Source: Paenibacillus hamazuiensis
GTDB taxonomy: Bacteria > Bacillota > Bacilli > Paenibacillales > NBRC-103111
Assembly (NCBI RefSeq): GCF_023276405.1
Contig: NZ_JALRMO010000001.1
Coordinates: 4,154,001 to 4,218,000, forward strand
Reading direction: 5' to 3'
DNA: 64,000 nucleotides
Made by a program: the position numbers and the translations under genes. Position 1 is the first letter of the stretch; each line of letters starts with the position of its first letter. Below are positions 56,417 to 64,000 of this stretch, piece by piece. The notes beneath the pieces were generated by a model. The model did no database searches and had not been told where the DNA came from. It saw nothing but the letters and a program-made list of their open reading frames with translations.

Positions 56417-56443
56417 GCCTTCCCGGGTACCTACCTGGAAGGC
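56417..56443 (-). terminator. Intercistronic hairpin between the RbsB-type and RbsA-type genes
   Basis: GCCTTCC (56417-56423) pairs with GGAAGGC (56437-56443), with GG/CC inside. There is no T run. It probably stabilises the upstream binding-protein message or lowers downstream expression. Confidence 0.55.
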
Positions 56444-56452
56444 ATCGAAGGA

Positions 56453-57430
56453 TTATTTCTTCTCTCCGTCCTTGGAGAAGACGCCTGGTGTAATCGGAAT
56501 CAATTTGTCGACGGGCTCTTTGTTAATGACTTTCAACGCTGCATCTACACCTTGCTTGCCGATTTCATCCGGATGCTGCGTGATAACGGAGAAGAACGAT
56601 TTTTCGCTTTTAACCGCATCTTTCGCTTCTTGCATCCCATCAAAACCGATGACTTTGATTTGATCTTCTTTGCCTGCCGATTTGATCGCAGCCACTGCAG
56701 CCAATGCTGCGTCGTCACCGAAGCCGAAGATCCCCGCCAGATCGCCGTTCGATTGAATCATATTTTGAGCTGCCGTCAAAGCCTCCGGTCTTGTAATGCC
56801 CGGCTGTTCAGCGACAACTTTAATGTTGGGATGTTTGGCGAGAGCTTCCTTAAATCCTGTCACCCGGTCAACAACCGATTGTACGGTAGGATAACTGATA
56901 ATAGCGACTTTTCCTTTATCGCCGATCGCTTTGGCCATTTCTTCGCCGGCAATCTTTCCGCCGGTTAAGTTGTCGGTAGCGACGTGAACGTCCGTTTCAC
57001 CGCCCACAGCCGGAATGTCTACTGTAATTACCGGGATATGAGCCGCTTTCGCTTTGCTGATCGCCCCTGCAACGCCTTTCGAATCGACAGGACTCATAAC
57101 GATCGCATCCACTTTTTTGGTAATAAAGTCTTCGATGTCCGACAACTGCTTATTCAAGTCTTGATTTGCAACGGATACTTGCAGATCGACGCCTTTTGCT
57201 TTCGCTTCCGTTTCCATTGCATTTTTCAGAGAAACATAAAAAGGATGCTGTTGAGTCAATAAAGAGGCGCCAATTACAATTTTATGAGCGCCCGAGCCTT
57301 GGCCCGACGCAGCGGAGTTGGCGTCTTTAGACGTAGAACTGCCTGCTCCCGTGTTAGTTCCGCATGCCCCCATAACAAACAAACTGGAAACTACAAGCGC
57401 TTTCAAACCACCATTTAAAACCTTGTTCAT
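56453..57430 (-). CDS. Sugar-binding lipoprotein, RbsB type
   Basis: This 325-residue protein has the lipobox VMGAC (Cys23) and the periplasmic-binding fold type I (KIVIGASLLTQQHPFYVSL, DAIVMSPVDSKGVAGAI, VHVATDNLTGGKIAGEEM, KVIGFDGMQEAKDAV). This pattern marks CUT2 proteins for ribose, xylose, allose, galactose or similar free sugars. It is the second gene of the operon after the LacI-type regulator. Confidence 0.93.
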   Translation of the reverse strand: MNKVLNGGLKALVVSSLFVMGACGTNTGAGSSTSKDANSAASGQGSGAHKIVIGASLLTQQHPFYVSLKNAMETEAKAKGVDLQVSVANQDLNKQLSDIEDFITKKVDAIVMSPVDSKGVAGAISKAKAAHIPVITVDIPAVGGETDVHVATDNLTGGKIAGEEMAKAIGDKGKVAIISYPTVQSVVDRVTGFKEALAKHPNIKVVAEQPGITRPEALTAAQNMIQSNGDLAGIFGFGDDAALAAVAAIKSAGKEDQIKVIGFDGMQEAKDAVKSEKSFFSVITQHPDEIGKQGVDAALKVINKEPVDKLIPITPGVFSKDGEKK

Positions 57431-57491
57431 TTTTTTCTTCCTCCTTTTTTTGGTTAAGCTGGATGCAACATTTTTTTATGGAAAATTCGAT

Positions 57492-58502
57492 CTAAAACAT
57501 CGTTTTGACCGAATCTGTTGCTATAAGCTGCGTCTTCAAACGCTGAATTTGTGGAAATCGGCTGTAATCTCCGTTTATTCTTTTTAACAAAATTTCCGCG
57601 GCTTGGATGCCGATTTCCCGGGAAGGCTGTACGACGACGGATACGGGCGGATTAAACATTTGGAAAAGCTCCGTTTGGTCATATCCGCATAACGATATAT
57701 CCTTGCCCATTTGAAGCCCTTTTTCCATTAAAACTTTCATCGAGTTGACCGTTATAGGATAGTTGGTCGTAAGAATCGCAGTAGGCTTGTCCTCGAGACT
57801 CATCAGTTGATCAAAAGCTTCGATCCCCCCCAATTTAGAATACTCCGAATAGACGATGTAATCTTCGTTCACTTCAATGTTGTAATCGTTTAAAGCGCGA
57901 AGATAACCGGTTAACCGTTCTTTCGCCGTATAAATTTTTTGCGGCCCGGCGATAATTCCGATTTTTTGATGCCCTTTGTTAATAATCATTTCGACGGCTG
58001 AATACGCCCCATTGACGTTATCGCATACGACGGCATCCAATTCGCGGCCTTCTACCAGGCGATCGATCAAAACAACAGGGATGCCGCTTTCCGTCATTTC
58101 GTCAACATGCAGTTCCGTAGAGGTGACAGGCATGACGATCACGCCGTCCACGCATTTATTTTTTAAATATTTGAGCTTTTCCTTCTCCTGCATAACATTT
58201 TCGTTTGAACTGCACACGACAATTCCATAATTCAGCGGGTTTAAAACTTCTTCCATCCCCTCAATCACTTGCGTGCAAAAAATATCGCTTATTCTTGGTA
58301 TAAGCACGCCGACAGTAAACGTTTTATTGGTTCTGAGCCCTCTAGCAATCGGGTTTAAAGAGAAATTGAGCCGTTCGATGGCATCTTCGATCTTCAGCCG
58401 GTTATCTTCCTTTATTTTGTACCCGTTGATATATCTCGATACGGTTCCGACCGAGACATCCGCCAGTTTGGCCACGTCTTTAATGGTTGTCAATAGTTTC
58501 AC
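57492..58502 (-). CDS. LacI-family transcriptional repressor
   Basis: This protein has about 336 residues, with an N-terminal HTH (TIKDVAKLADVSVGTVSRYINGY) and a sugar-binding core of fold type I. I prefer the GTG at 58502 (MKLLTTIKDVAK) with GAGAG upstream; a GTG at 58511 overlaps the operator closely. It is the first gene of the importer/kinase/aldolase operon and probably represses its own promoter through the two operators at 58512 and 58650. The inducer is probably the imported ketose or its phosphate. Confidence 0.9.
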   Translation of the reverse strand: MKLLTTIKDVAKLADVSVGTVSRYINGYKIKEDNRLKIEDAIERLNFSLNPIARGLRTNKTFTVGVLIPRISDIFCTQVIEGMEEVLNPLNYGIVVCSSNENVMQEKEKLKYLKNKCVDGVIVMPVTSTELHVDEMTESGIPVVLIDRLVEGRELDAVVCDNVNGAYSAVEMIINKGHQKIGIIAGPQKIYTAKERLTGYLRALNDYNIEVNEDYIVYSEYSKLGGIEAFDQLMSLEDKPTAILTTNYPITVNSMKVLMEKGLQMGKDISLCGYDQTELFQMFNPPVSVVVQPSREIGIQAAEILLKRINGDYSRFPQIQRLKTQLIATDSVKTMF

Positions 58503-58511
58503 CGCTCTCAC

Positions 58512-58525
58512 TTGAATCGATTCAA
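58512..58525. promoter_or_regulatory. LacI-type operator O1
   Basis: TTGAATCGATTCAA is a perfect 14-bp palindrome with the CG centre typical of LacI-family operators. It lies next to the start codon of the LacI gene, downstream of the promoter. Confidence 0.8.
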
Positions 58526-58570
58526 TTTTTTCAATTTAATTTCGCCTCGAAATGCTATTGCGCATTTATT

Positions 58571-58599
58571 AATATACTGCCGATAAGCGCTTTCGTCAA
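58571..58599 (-). promoter_or_regulatory. Sigma-A promoter of the LacI/importer/aldolase operon
   Basis: On the minus strand TTGACG (58599-58594), a 17-base spacer and TATATT (58576-58571). It lies between the two LacI-type operators. Confidence 0.8.
58582..58595 (-). promoter_or_regulatory. Candidate cre site inside the promoter spacer
   Basis: On the minus strand CGAAAGCGCTTATC matches the cre consensus at 11 of 14, with the central AAAGCGCTT intact. It lies between -35 and -10. Confidence 0.35.
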
Positions 58600-58649
58600 T
58601 CTGTTTTATTAAAATTATTACAATATCATGCTAAATTCGGTTTATAAAA

Positions 58650-58663
58650 TTGAATCGTTTCAA
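58650..58663. promoter_or_regulatory. LacI-type operator O2
   Basis: TTGAATCGTTTCAA differs from O1 in one base. The centres are 138 bases apart, with the promoter between, so the repressor could loop the DNA. Confidence 0.75.
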
Positions 58664-58675
58664 AAAATGTATATC

Positions 58676-58717
58676 ATTAAAAACGCCGACCCCTGAATGG
58701 AGTCGACGCTTCGGCGC
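58676..58717 (-). terminator. Intrinsic terminator after the small membrane protein gene
   Basis: On the minus strand CGCCGA pairs with TCGGCG, and five T follow. It lies about 50 bases after the stop codon. Confidence 0.7.
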
Positions 58718-58769
58718 TTACTTCGATGTAATGTTCATAAAACGCGGGTTTTGGGCGGCAAGCTATACC

Positions 58770-59087
58770 TCAATAGGATGGGGGCGAACCATACTTCGGA
58801 CGTTGGGCCCCGGTCACCATCAGCAAAATCCCCGTAATCAGGTGTAAAACCCAGCCCAGAAACGGTATCCACGCGAGCAGCGACGTGATGATGCCGAGCA
58901 CGGAACCATAAAAGGGTTCTTTGTTGTTAGCTGAAAGAATCAAGGTGATCAGGTGCAGGATAAACATGATTCCGAGCACCGTGTAGGAGCTGCCCATCAC
59001 AATGACTCCGCCCAGCACAGGAATAGCCAGAACCAATTCGAATGCCCCGGTCAGCCATTTTAGCACTCTGGAACTACTCAATGTCAA
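58770..59087 (-). CDS. Small integral membrane protein
   Basis: This 105-residue protein has three to four hydrophobic segments (about 15-32, 35-52, 63-78, 80-95) and a short polar tail (GAQRPKYGSPPSY). Start with GGAGGCG. The family is not recognised; similar small proteins are common in Bacillota. Monocistronic, with a terminator. Confidence 0.75.
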   Translation of the reverse strand: MTLSSSRVLKWLTGAFELVLAIPVLGGVIVMGSSYTVLGIMFILHLITLILSANNKEPFYGSVLGIITSLLAWIPFLGWVLHLITGILLMVTGAQRPKYGSPPSY

Positions 59088-59249
59088 CGCCTCCTTGGGT
59101 CGTATTTACCATTCATTGTAGCAAATTTAACAAAACATGGATATGCGTTTTTTACCCATGCTTCAAAGGCGCGTCAACATACAGCCTGACGGTCTGTACC
59201 AGATCGACAATATTGCCGGTCAAATCGCAGGAAACTTTCGGCGGTCGCC

Positions 59250-60167
59250 CTAGCGTATAAAGCTGAGACGGATCGCTTGTGCGGCGTTGCCGAAGTCCGC
59301 GCCGAAAATATTGAGTCCGCCGCGGTGGGCGGCGTCCGCTTTCACTTCAAAGCGGATAACGATCGGTTTTTGCTCGCTCAGCTGCAAATGCTCCAGGCAC
59401 ACGTCGGAGATGCGCTCGCCGTTAAGCTGACTGCCGGTCGGACCGATGGTCCACTCGGTCAAGCTGCCGTATTGCGTTCCCCCGTACCACCACCCCGGAG
59501 TCAAAGCCCCTTTCGAGCTGCCGAAATCGCCGGGGCTCGTATATGTTCCTATTTCCAGCCCGTTCACAAATAAAGTAATGTCGGAAAGCCAATCATCATT
59601 ATATCCCAAATATTCGGAGCAGATTTCGGCGCTTATGGAGATGGATGAAAATCCGGATTGCGCGGGTAGCAGGCTCGGGAAGCGATACTCCAGAAATCCG
59701 TCCTCGCTGAACCAGACGAGCTGCGCATCCGCTCGCTCCGGCAAATAAAAGGTGCGCGGATCGTCGGCGTAGCCGATAAGCCCTTCCCTGCCGACCAGCC
59801 CGCAAGGAGCTTTGACGAGAAAATCCGTGAACATGCCTACGGGCATCTCCATCGTTTGCAAATGCTCGGCTATGTCGATGGGGACGCTGGGAAGCTCCAG
59901 AAGCAAATAATCGCTGCTCCGCGAGCAAATCTTCCCTTTCCCGAGCTTCTGCTCGGATTCGATCAGTCCGGCAGCCTCCAGCATTTGTATATTCAAGGTT
60001 ACGGTAGGCTGGGCGACGCCCAGATGTTTGCTAAGCTCGGTGACGCTCATCGGTCTTTCACTGACAGCTTCCAATATTCGCAGCCGCAATTCGCTCGAAA
60101 GCGCCTTGGCTACCTCCAGCAGCTGGGAGGCGCTTATTTTTTTCGTCGATTCGTTCGTTTGCGTCAA
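59250..60167 (-). CDS. ArsR-like transcriptional regulator with C-terminal carbohydrate-linked domain
   Basis: This protein has about 305 residues. I place the start at TTG 60167, eight bases after AAGGAG; an ATG at 60224 has no ribosome site. The N-terminal winged helix (about 10-95: LRLRILEAVSERPMSVTELS, HLGVAQPTVTLNIQML) is of the ArsR type. The remaining 200 residues are beta-rich with many Trp/Gly (GWWYGGTQYGSLTEW, GGLNIFGADFGN), like a ligand-sensing sugar-binding sandwich. It is divergent from the GH2 glycosidase gene and shares a 40-bp dyad with it. A much longer frame on this strand is the antisense of the GH2 gene. Confidence 0.85.
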   Translation of the reverse strand: MTQTNESTKKISASQLLEVAKALSSELRLRILEAVSERPMSVTELSKHLGVAQPTVTLNIQMLEAAGLIESEQKLGKGKICSRSSDYLLLELPSVPIDIAEHLQTMEMPVGMFTDFLVKAPCGLVGREGLIGYADDPRTFYLPERADAQLVWFSEDGFLEYRFPSLLPAQSGFSSISISAEICSEYLGYNDDWLSDITLFVNGLEIGTYTSPGDFGSSKGALTPGWWYGGTQYGSLTEWTIGPTGSQLNGERISDVCLEHLQLSEQKPIVIRFEVKADAAHRGGLNIFGADFGNAAQAIRLSFIR

Positions 60168-60257
60168 CGGATACACTCCTTGGCAGTTTGTTCTTTTGTA
60201 AGTGTACCTGTTTTCCCCGTACATTGCAAAATATCGATGGTCATAAGGAAAATTATA

Positions 60258-60271
60258 TGTAACCGCTTTAA
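60258..60271 (+). promoter_or_regulatory. Candidate cre site upstream of the GH2 gene
   Basis: TGTAACCGCTTTAA matches the cre consensus at 13 of 14 (mismatch at position 13). It lies just upstream of the -35 element, in the divergent region. Confidence 0.6.
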
Positions 60272-60276
60272 AATCA

Positions 60277-60305
60277 TTTACATATTCATATGTATATTGT
60301 AATAT
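60277..60305 (+). promoter_or_regulatory. Sigma-A promoter of the GH2 gene
   Basis: TTTACA (60277-60282), a 17-base spacer and TAATAT (60300-60305). It lies 46 bases ahead of the start codon. Confidence 0.65.
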
Positions 60306-60323
60306 TACAATGTATATATGAAT
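60284..60323. promoter_or_regulatory. 40-bp dyad, probable operator of the ArsR-like regulator
   Basis: The two halves are near-perfect inverted repeats around the centre GTAATATTAC (60299-60308), with ATTCATATGTATATT on one side and its complement with few changes on the other. It covers the spacer, -10 and start site of the GH2 promoter. ArsR-type proteins bind AT-rich dyads of this sort. Confidence 0.75.
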
Positions 60324-60350
60324 ATCATAATGTCTACGAGGTGGAAAAAT

Positions 60351-62114
60351 ATGCTTAGACCGGAATACCCGCGTCCTCAATTTATCAGAAACGACTGGCT
60401 TAACTTGAACGGCGAATGGCAGTTTGACTACGACGATCAGGATGAAGGCATTCGTCAGACCTGGTATGAGGGGAGGACGATGGGCAGGCGCATCCAGGTT
60501 CCGTTTTGCTACCAAAGCAAGCTTAGCGGAATTGGCGAAACGGAATTTCATGACATCGTCTGGTATCGCAAGGACGTGACGCTGCCGCCCGAATTTGCGG
60601 GAAAGCGGGTCCTGCTTCACTTCGGCGCTGTCGATTACGATGCCCGCGTATGGGTAAACGGCAAACTGGTTGCCGCGCACGAAGGCGGACATACCCCTTT
60701 TTCCGCGGACATCACCGGCGCTTTGCAAGACGGCAGCAATTCGATTGTTGTCCGCGCGCAGGACTACAGCAAGGATGTTACGCTTCCCCGGGGCAAGCAG
60801 TATTGGGAGGAGAAATCGCGCGGCATATTTTACACACGTACGACCGGTATTTGGCAGACCGTTTGGTTGGAACCCGTACATGACATTTATTTGGCCAAGA
60901 CAAAGCTGACACCGGATATTGACCGCAACGAAATTCACGTGCGCGCGTTCTTTAACGGCCCGCTCAAACAGTCTGGCGCCATGCTTAAAACAATCGTATC
61001 GTTTGGCGGAGAAATCGTGGCCGAAGACGTCATTTTGCTGCAGCAAGAGGAAGAAGCGAGAACGATTAAACTTCACGATTTTAACGACCACGGGCTCGGA
61101 CGCTGGTGGACACCGGAAAAACCGAACTTGTACGATATCGAATTTATTGTGACCGTTGACGGCCGGGAGGTGGATCGCGTTCGAAGTTATTTTGGAATGA
61201 GAAAAATATCGGTGGTGGACGGGCAGCTTCTTTTGAACAACAGACCCTATTATATGAAGCTCGTTCTCGATCAAGGATATTTTCCGGACGGTCTTTTGAC
61301 GCCCCCTTCCGACGACGCCATCCGACAAGATGTGGAATTGACCAAGGCGATGGGTTTCAACGGAGCACGCAAGCATCAAAAAGTCGAAGATCCGCGTTAT
61401 TTGTATTGGTGCGATAAGCTCGGATTGCTCGTGTGGGGCGAAATGGCCAACGCCTATGCCTACTCGGAGCGTTATGTCGAAAGGGTTACGAAAGAGTGGA
61501 TCGAAGCAATCGACCGGGATTACAACCATCCCTGCATTGTGGCTTGGGTGCCGATCAACGAAAGCTGGGGAGTTCCTAACATCCTGGTCGATTCGCTTCA
61601 GCAATTTCATGCCCTGTCGATGTATTATTTGACCAAATCGCTCGATGCGACACGTCCGGTCATATCCAACGACGGCTGGGAGCATGTAAAATCGGACTTG
61701 TGCACGATCCACGATTACGAGAGCAAAGAAGAGGTGCTTGCAGAGCGGTACAGCTCCGCGGTGAAGGCAGTCGGCGCGAAGCCGGGCCGCCGCTGGATTT
61801 ATGTTCCGGGCTATAAATACGAGAACGAACCGATCATCGTCTCCGAGTTCGGCGGAATCTCCTTCCGCAAGAGCGACTGGGAAGGCTGGGGTTACTCCTC
61901 GGCCGCCAGCGACGAGGATTTTGTCAACCGCCTGACGGCCGTCGTGCATCCTCTTCTGCAATCCCCGGTTGTGCAGGGCTTCTGCTATACCCAGCTGACG
62001 GACGTGGAGCAGGAGATCAACGGGCTGCTTACCTACGACCGCAAGCCGAAGATTCCTTTGGAGTGGATTCGCCAAATCAACGAAGGCCAAAAGCCGAGCA
62101 TCGAAGCGGAGTAA
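60351..62114 (+). CDS. Glycoside hydrolase family 2 (beta-glucuronidase / beta-galactosidase-like)
   Basis: This 587-residue cytoplasmic enzyme has the jelly-roll (about 15-180, LNGEWQFDYDD, VWVNGKLVAAHEGGHTPF), immunoglobulin-like and TIM-barrel domains. Acid/base Glu404 lies in VPINESWG and the nucleophile Glu499 in IVSEFGG. The length resembles beta-glucuronidases (about 600) rather than LacZ. The start ATG 60351 has GAGGTGG six bases upstream; the earlier ATG (60318) lies within the operator. Controlled by the divergent ArsR-like gene. Substrate not established. Confidence 0.92.
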   Translation: MLRPEYPRPQFIRNDWLNLNGEWQFDYDDQDEGIRQTWYEGRTMGRRIQVPFCYQSKLSGIGETEFHDIVWYRKDVTLPPEFAGKRVLLHFGAVDYDARVWVNGKLVAAHEGGHTPFSADITGALQDGSNSIVVRAQDYSKDVTLPRGKQYWEEKSRGIFYTRTTGIWQTVWLEPVHDIYLAKTKLTPDIDRNEIHVRAFFNGPLKQSGAMLKTIVSFGGEIVAEDVILLQQEEEARTIKLHDFNDHGLGRWWTPEKPNLYDIEFIVTVDGREVDRVRSYFGMRKISVVDGQLLLNNRPYYMKLVLDQGYFPDGLLTPPSDDAIRQDVELTKAMGFNGARKHQKVEDPRYLYWCDKLGLLVWGEMANAYAYSERYVERVTKEWIEAIDRDYNHPCIVAWVPINESWGVPNILVDSLQQFHALSMYYLTKSLDATRPVISNDGWEHVKSDLCTIHDYESKEEVLAERYSSAVKAVGAKPGRRWIYVPGYKYENEPIIVSEFGGISFRKSDWEGWGYSSAASDEDFVNRLTAVVHPLLQSPVVQGFCYTQLTDVEQEINGLLTYDRKPKIPLEWIRQINEGQKPSIEAE

Positions 62115-62159
62115 TAAACCAGCCCATCAACTCGCAGCTAAGCAAGATTTGGCCCGCAA

Positions 62160-62196
62160 AGCGAAGAAGTCCTTGGCAGTCAAGGACTTCTTCGCT
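62160..62196. terminator. Bidirectional intrinsic terminator
   Basis: AGCGAAGAAGTCCTTG and CAAGGACTTCTTCGCT form a perfect 16-bp stem with a five-base loop, with T-rich sequence on the right. It lies between the convergent GH2 and binding-protein genes. Confidence 0.9.
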
Positions 62197-62201
62197 GCAT
62201 T

Positions 62202-63503
62202 TTAATAGGCTAATATATCGTTGATCTTCTTCTCCAGCGCCGCGAGTCCTTCTTGCGGATCGAGCCCCTTAAGTACGATGCTTTGGAGATCCTCGGAAAG
62301 CGTTGTATAGATCGCCGTATATTTGTCGCTTTGCGGCGCAAATTTCACATGATGCCGCGCTTCGATGAACAGCTTGCGGTACGGCATCTGCCGGTACGCC
62401 TCGCTTTGCACGACCGCCCGATTCGCCGGCACATGTCCGGCCTCCCCCCAGGTGGTCCCGCCGACTTCGGAAAAATATTTCATAAACGTCATTGCCGCAA
62501 GCCGCTTTTCCTTTTTCACATAAGCGGGGACCACCAGCGTGTGGGAGCTGCCCCAATGCATAGGGCTGCCGAATATGGGCGGAAGGGGCATAATGCCTGC
62601 CTGCAAAGACTTTTCGCTTAAATGATGGCCAGCTTCCCAGACGCCTCCGAACCATAGTGCGGCTTTCCCCTCGTGGAAGGAATCCCACGGGGTTTTATCG
62701 CTTAAATCGGTCAAACGATTGGCATAAAGCTGCTGGTAAAATTTCAACACGCTTAGCGCTTTTTCATTGTTGATCGCCGCTTTCGTCATATCCGGACTGA
62801 GCAAGTCGCCGCCCGCTTCATAATACAAGTCCAGAAACGGCTCCTGAAAGAAAGGCGTGTTCACCGCGAAAGGCTGAACGCCCGGGACTTTCGTTTGAAT
62901 TTGCCGCAGCATGCGGATGAAGCCTTCCGGGGAAAGCTCACCGAGCTTCGGGGTGTCATCCTCATTCAGCAAACCGGCTTTTTGCAGAATCGTTTTGTTA
63001 TAATACAGCATGTGAAAATGCGTATCGATCGGTACCGCATAAGGTTTGCCCTGGAAGATCACATCCCGCATGTTGGCGTCTTCAATTGCTCTGAAATCAA
63101 AACCCGCTTCGCCTGCCAAACTATCAAGCGACGTTATCTGCTTCGCCTTGACGAAGGGCAGTATTCGATCGGCATGCACAACGGCGACATCCGGCCCCTT
63201 CCCGGAAGATAGCGCCGTACTCAGCTTCACGTAATACTCGTTGGATTCCAGACGAAGCTGCTTGACGAAAACCTGTTTCTGCGAAGCGTTAAAGCTTTGA
63301 ATGATTTGCCCGGCAAAATCTCCTTCTCCGCCGCCGAACGGATTCCAAAACCAAATCTCGACGGGGGGTTGGTTTTCCGGCTTCCATTCTTTGTTTGCCG
63401 TGGCTTGCTCCGCACTCCCATCCGGGGTGTTCAAGCACCCCGACAAGGTGAGCATCAGCATGAAAACGAGCGGTACGATAAGGCGTTCACGCTTTATGAA
63501 CAT
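62202..63503 (-). CDS. Extracellular sugar-binding lipoprotein (CUT1 family)
   Basis: I take the start at ATG 63503 (MFIKRERLIV), which gives a clean signal with lipobox LTLSGC (Cys23); ATG 63515 is an alternative, with AGGAG only two bases before it. About 433 residues with the SBP_bac_1 pattern (VEIWFWNPFGGGEGDFAGQII, GKGPDVAVVHADRILPF, GKPYAVPIDTHFHMLYYN). It lies just downstream of an AraC-type response regulator. No permease gene is visible to its right or left on this strand within the window. Confidence 0.9.
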   Translation of the reverse strand: MFIKRERLIVPLVFMLMLTLSGCLNTPDGSAEQATANKEWKPENQPPVEIWFWNPFGGGEGDFAGQIIQSFNASQKQVFVKQLRLESNEYYVKLSTALSSGKGPDVAVVHADRILPFVKAKQITSLDSLAGEAGFDFRAIEDANMRDVIFQGKPYAVPIDTHFHMLYYNKTILQKAGLLNEDDTPKLGELSPEGFIRMLRQIQTKVPGVQPFAVNTPFFQEPFLDLYYEAGGDLLSPDMTKAAINNEKALSVLKFYQQLYANRLTDLSDKTPWDSFHEGKAALWFGGVWEAGHHLSEKSLQAGIMPLPPIFGSPMHWGSSHTLVVPAYVKKEKRLAAMTFMKYFSEVGGTTWGEAGHVPANRAVVQSEAYRQMPYRKLFIEARHHVKFAPQSDKYTAIYTTLSEDLQSIVLKGLDPQEGLAALEKKINDILAY

Positions 63504-63544
63504 CAAAATGATCATCGCTCCTAAGCAAACCTGCTTTGTTGAAC

Positions 63545-63558
63545 AGTAAGCGTTTGCA
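63545..63558 (-). promoter_or_regulatory. Candidate cre site upstream of the binding-protein gene
   Basis: On the minus strand TGCAAACGCTTACT matches cre at 12 of 14 (mismatches at positions 3 and 14). It lies 42 bases ahead of the start codon. Confidence 0.5.
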
Positions 63559-63583
63559 GTGAAATTCAAGGGGAAAGGGACGG

Positions 63584-64000
63584 CTAGCTTTCTCCTCTAA
63601 ACCGATTCCGATATTCCGAGGGGGAAACGTAAACGATTTTTTTAAACACCTTGGAAAAATATTTAGGATCCGGGATCCCCACCAGATGTCCTATGTCCGC
63701 CGTCTTGAGCTCGCTTCTCAGCAATTCCTTGGCTTTCTCGATGCGAATGCGCGTTAAATGCTCCAGAAAACTTTCGCCCATTTCTTTTTTGAACAGGTTG
63801 GCAAAATAATTTTTGCTTAAATGCACCAAACTGCTGATCGAATGCAAAGAAATTTCCTCTTGGTAGTGCTGCTGCATATATTGCGCCGCTTTAACGATAC
63901 GGTTACGGTCGTTATTATAAACTTGAATCATGTGCCGGACAAGCTCCTCGAATGCTTGCAGGAACCAGGCCTTGCTCATCTCGATCGTCTCGAGCTTGGA
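63584..64000 (-). CDS. Response regulator, YesN type, C-terminal part (partial)
   Basis: The frame enters from the right edge (SKLETIEMSKAW...) and gives 138 residues to the stop at 63584. The AraC DNA-binding domain is complete (IVKAAQYMQQHYQEEISLHSI pattern, LVHLSKNYFANLFKKEMGES, then IGHLVGIPDPKYFSKVFKK and VSPSEYRNRF). The receiver domain would lie beyond the window. It precedes the binding-protein gene by about 80 bases, so it probably controls the importer. Confidence 0.9.
   Translation of the reverse strand, partial: SKLETIEMSKAWFLQAFEELVRHMIQVYNNDRNRIVKAAQYMQQHYQEEISLHSISSLVHLSKNYFANLFKKEMGESFLEHLTRIRIEKAKELLRSELKTADIGHLVGIPDPKYFSKVFKKIVYVSPSEYRNRFRGES

Noticed and set aside
60324-62090. 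A 946-codon open frame on the minus strand running through the whole GH2 gene
   Set aside because: The plus strand carries a GH2 enzyme with both catalytic Glu residues in motif; the minus frame is its antisense and has no domain pattern. Only its last 305 codons (59250-60167) are a real gene.

Overview
The window looks like a chromosomal stretch of a Gram-positive, low-to-medium GC Bacillota of the Paenibacillus type. The reasons are the density of CUT1/Lpl-type sugar ABC importers with separate lipoprotein binding proteins, YesM/YesN-type sensor kinases and AraC-type response regulators, S-layer homology (SLH) anchoring, NEAT-domain haem proteins, AGGAGG-type ribosome sites, sigma-A promoters and CcpA (cre) and Fur operators. 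No rRNA, tRNA, CRISPR array, prophage or intact transposase gene was seen.

Layout. 1-2030: end of a sugar ABC importer operon (+). 2153-11531 (-): a CUT1 importer, its AraC-type response regulator and YesM kinase, and a LacZ-type beta-galactosidase. 11738-21206 (-): binding protein plus two permeases, a terminator, then a second cre-controlled operon with another binding protein, an AraC regulator, a large unrecognised protein and a GH105 hydrolase. 21369-24909: a physically truncated sensor kinase (+) abutting a complete kinase/regulator pair (-). 25007-27393: DHA2-type MFS exporter with a divergent LysR regulator.

27481-41151 is the centrepiece: a Fur-controlled haem acquisition locus. A minus-strand operon carries an IsdC-like NEAT protein, a small secreted protein, a 1810-residue multi-NEAT/FIVAR/SLH surface protein and an IsdE-IsdF-ATPase importer. 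A divergent plus-strand operon carries a second binding protein, permease, ATPase and an IsdG-type haem-degrading monooxygenase. Four strong Fur boxes sit at the starts of these units, and a fifth site matching the consensus at 19/19 lies where no gene obviously follows.

41218-50444: serine beta-lactamase-like hydrolase, DUF488 protein, a membrane-spanning AraC sensor-regulator convergent with an LplABC-like importer that carries a MITE-like insertion at a stop codon, a DinB-family protein and a second remnant of a sensor kinase. 50815-58663: a 37-residue small ORF with its own terminator, then a LacI-controlled operon (RbsB/A/C-type importer, two PfkB-family kinases, GatY-like class II aldolase) that reads as an ABC-fed ketohexose-bisphosphate pathway. 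58770-64000: small membrane protein, an ArsR-like regulator divergent from a GH2 glycosidase with a 40-bp dyad between them, a sugar-binding lipoprotein and the C-terminal end of an AraC-type response regulator running off the window.

Coordinates are the translation starts I judged most likely from ribosome-site spacing; several differ from the longest open frame. No database search was possible, so family names rest on recognised motifs and gene order.
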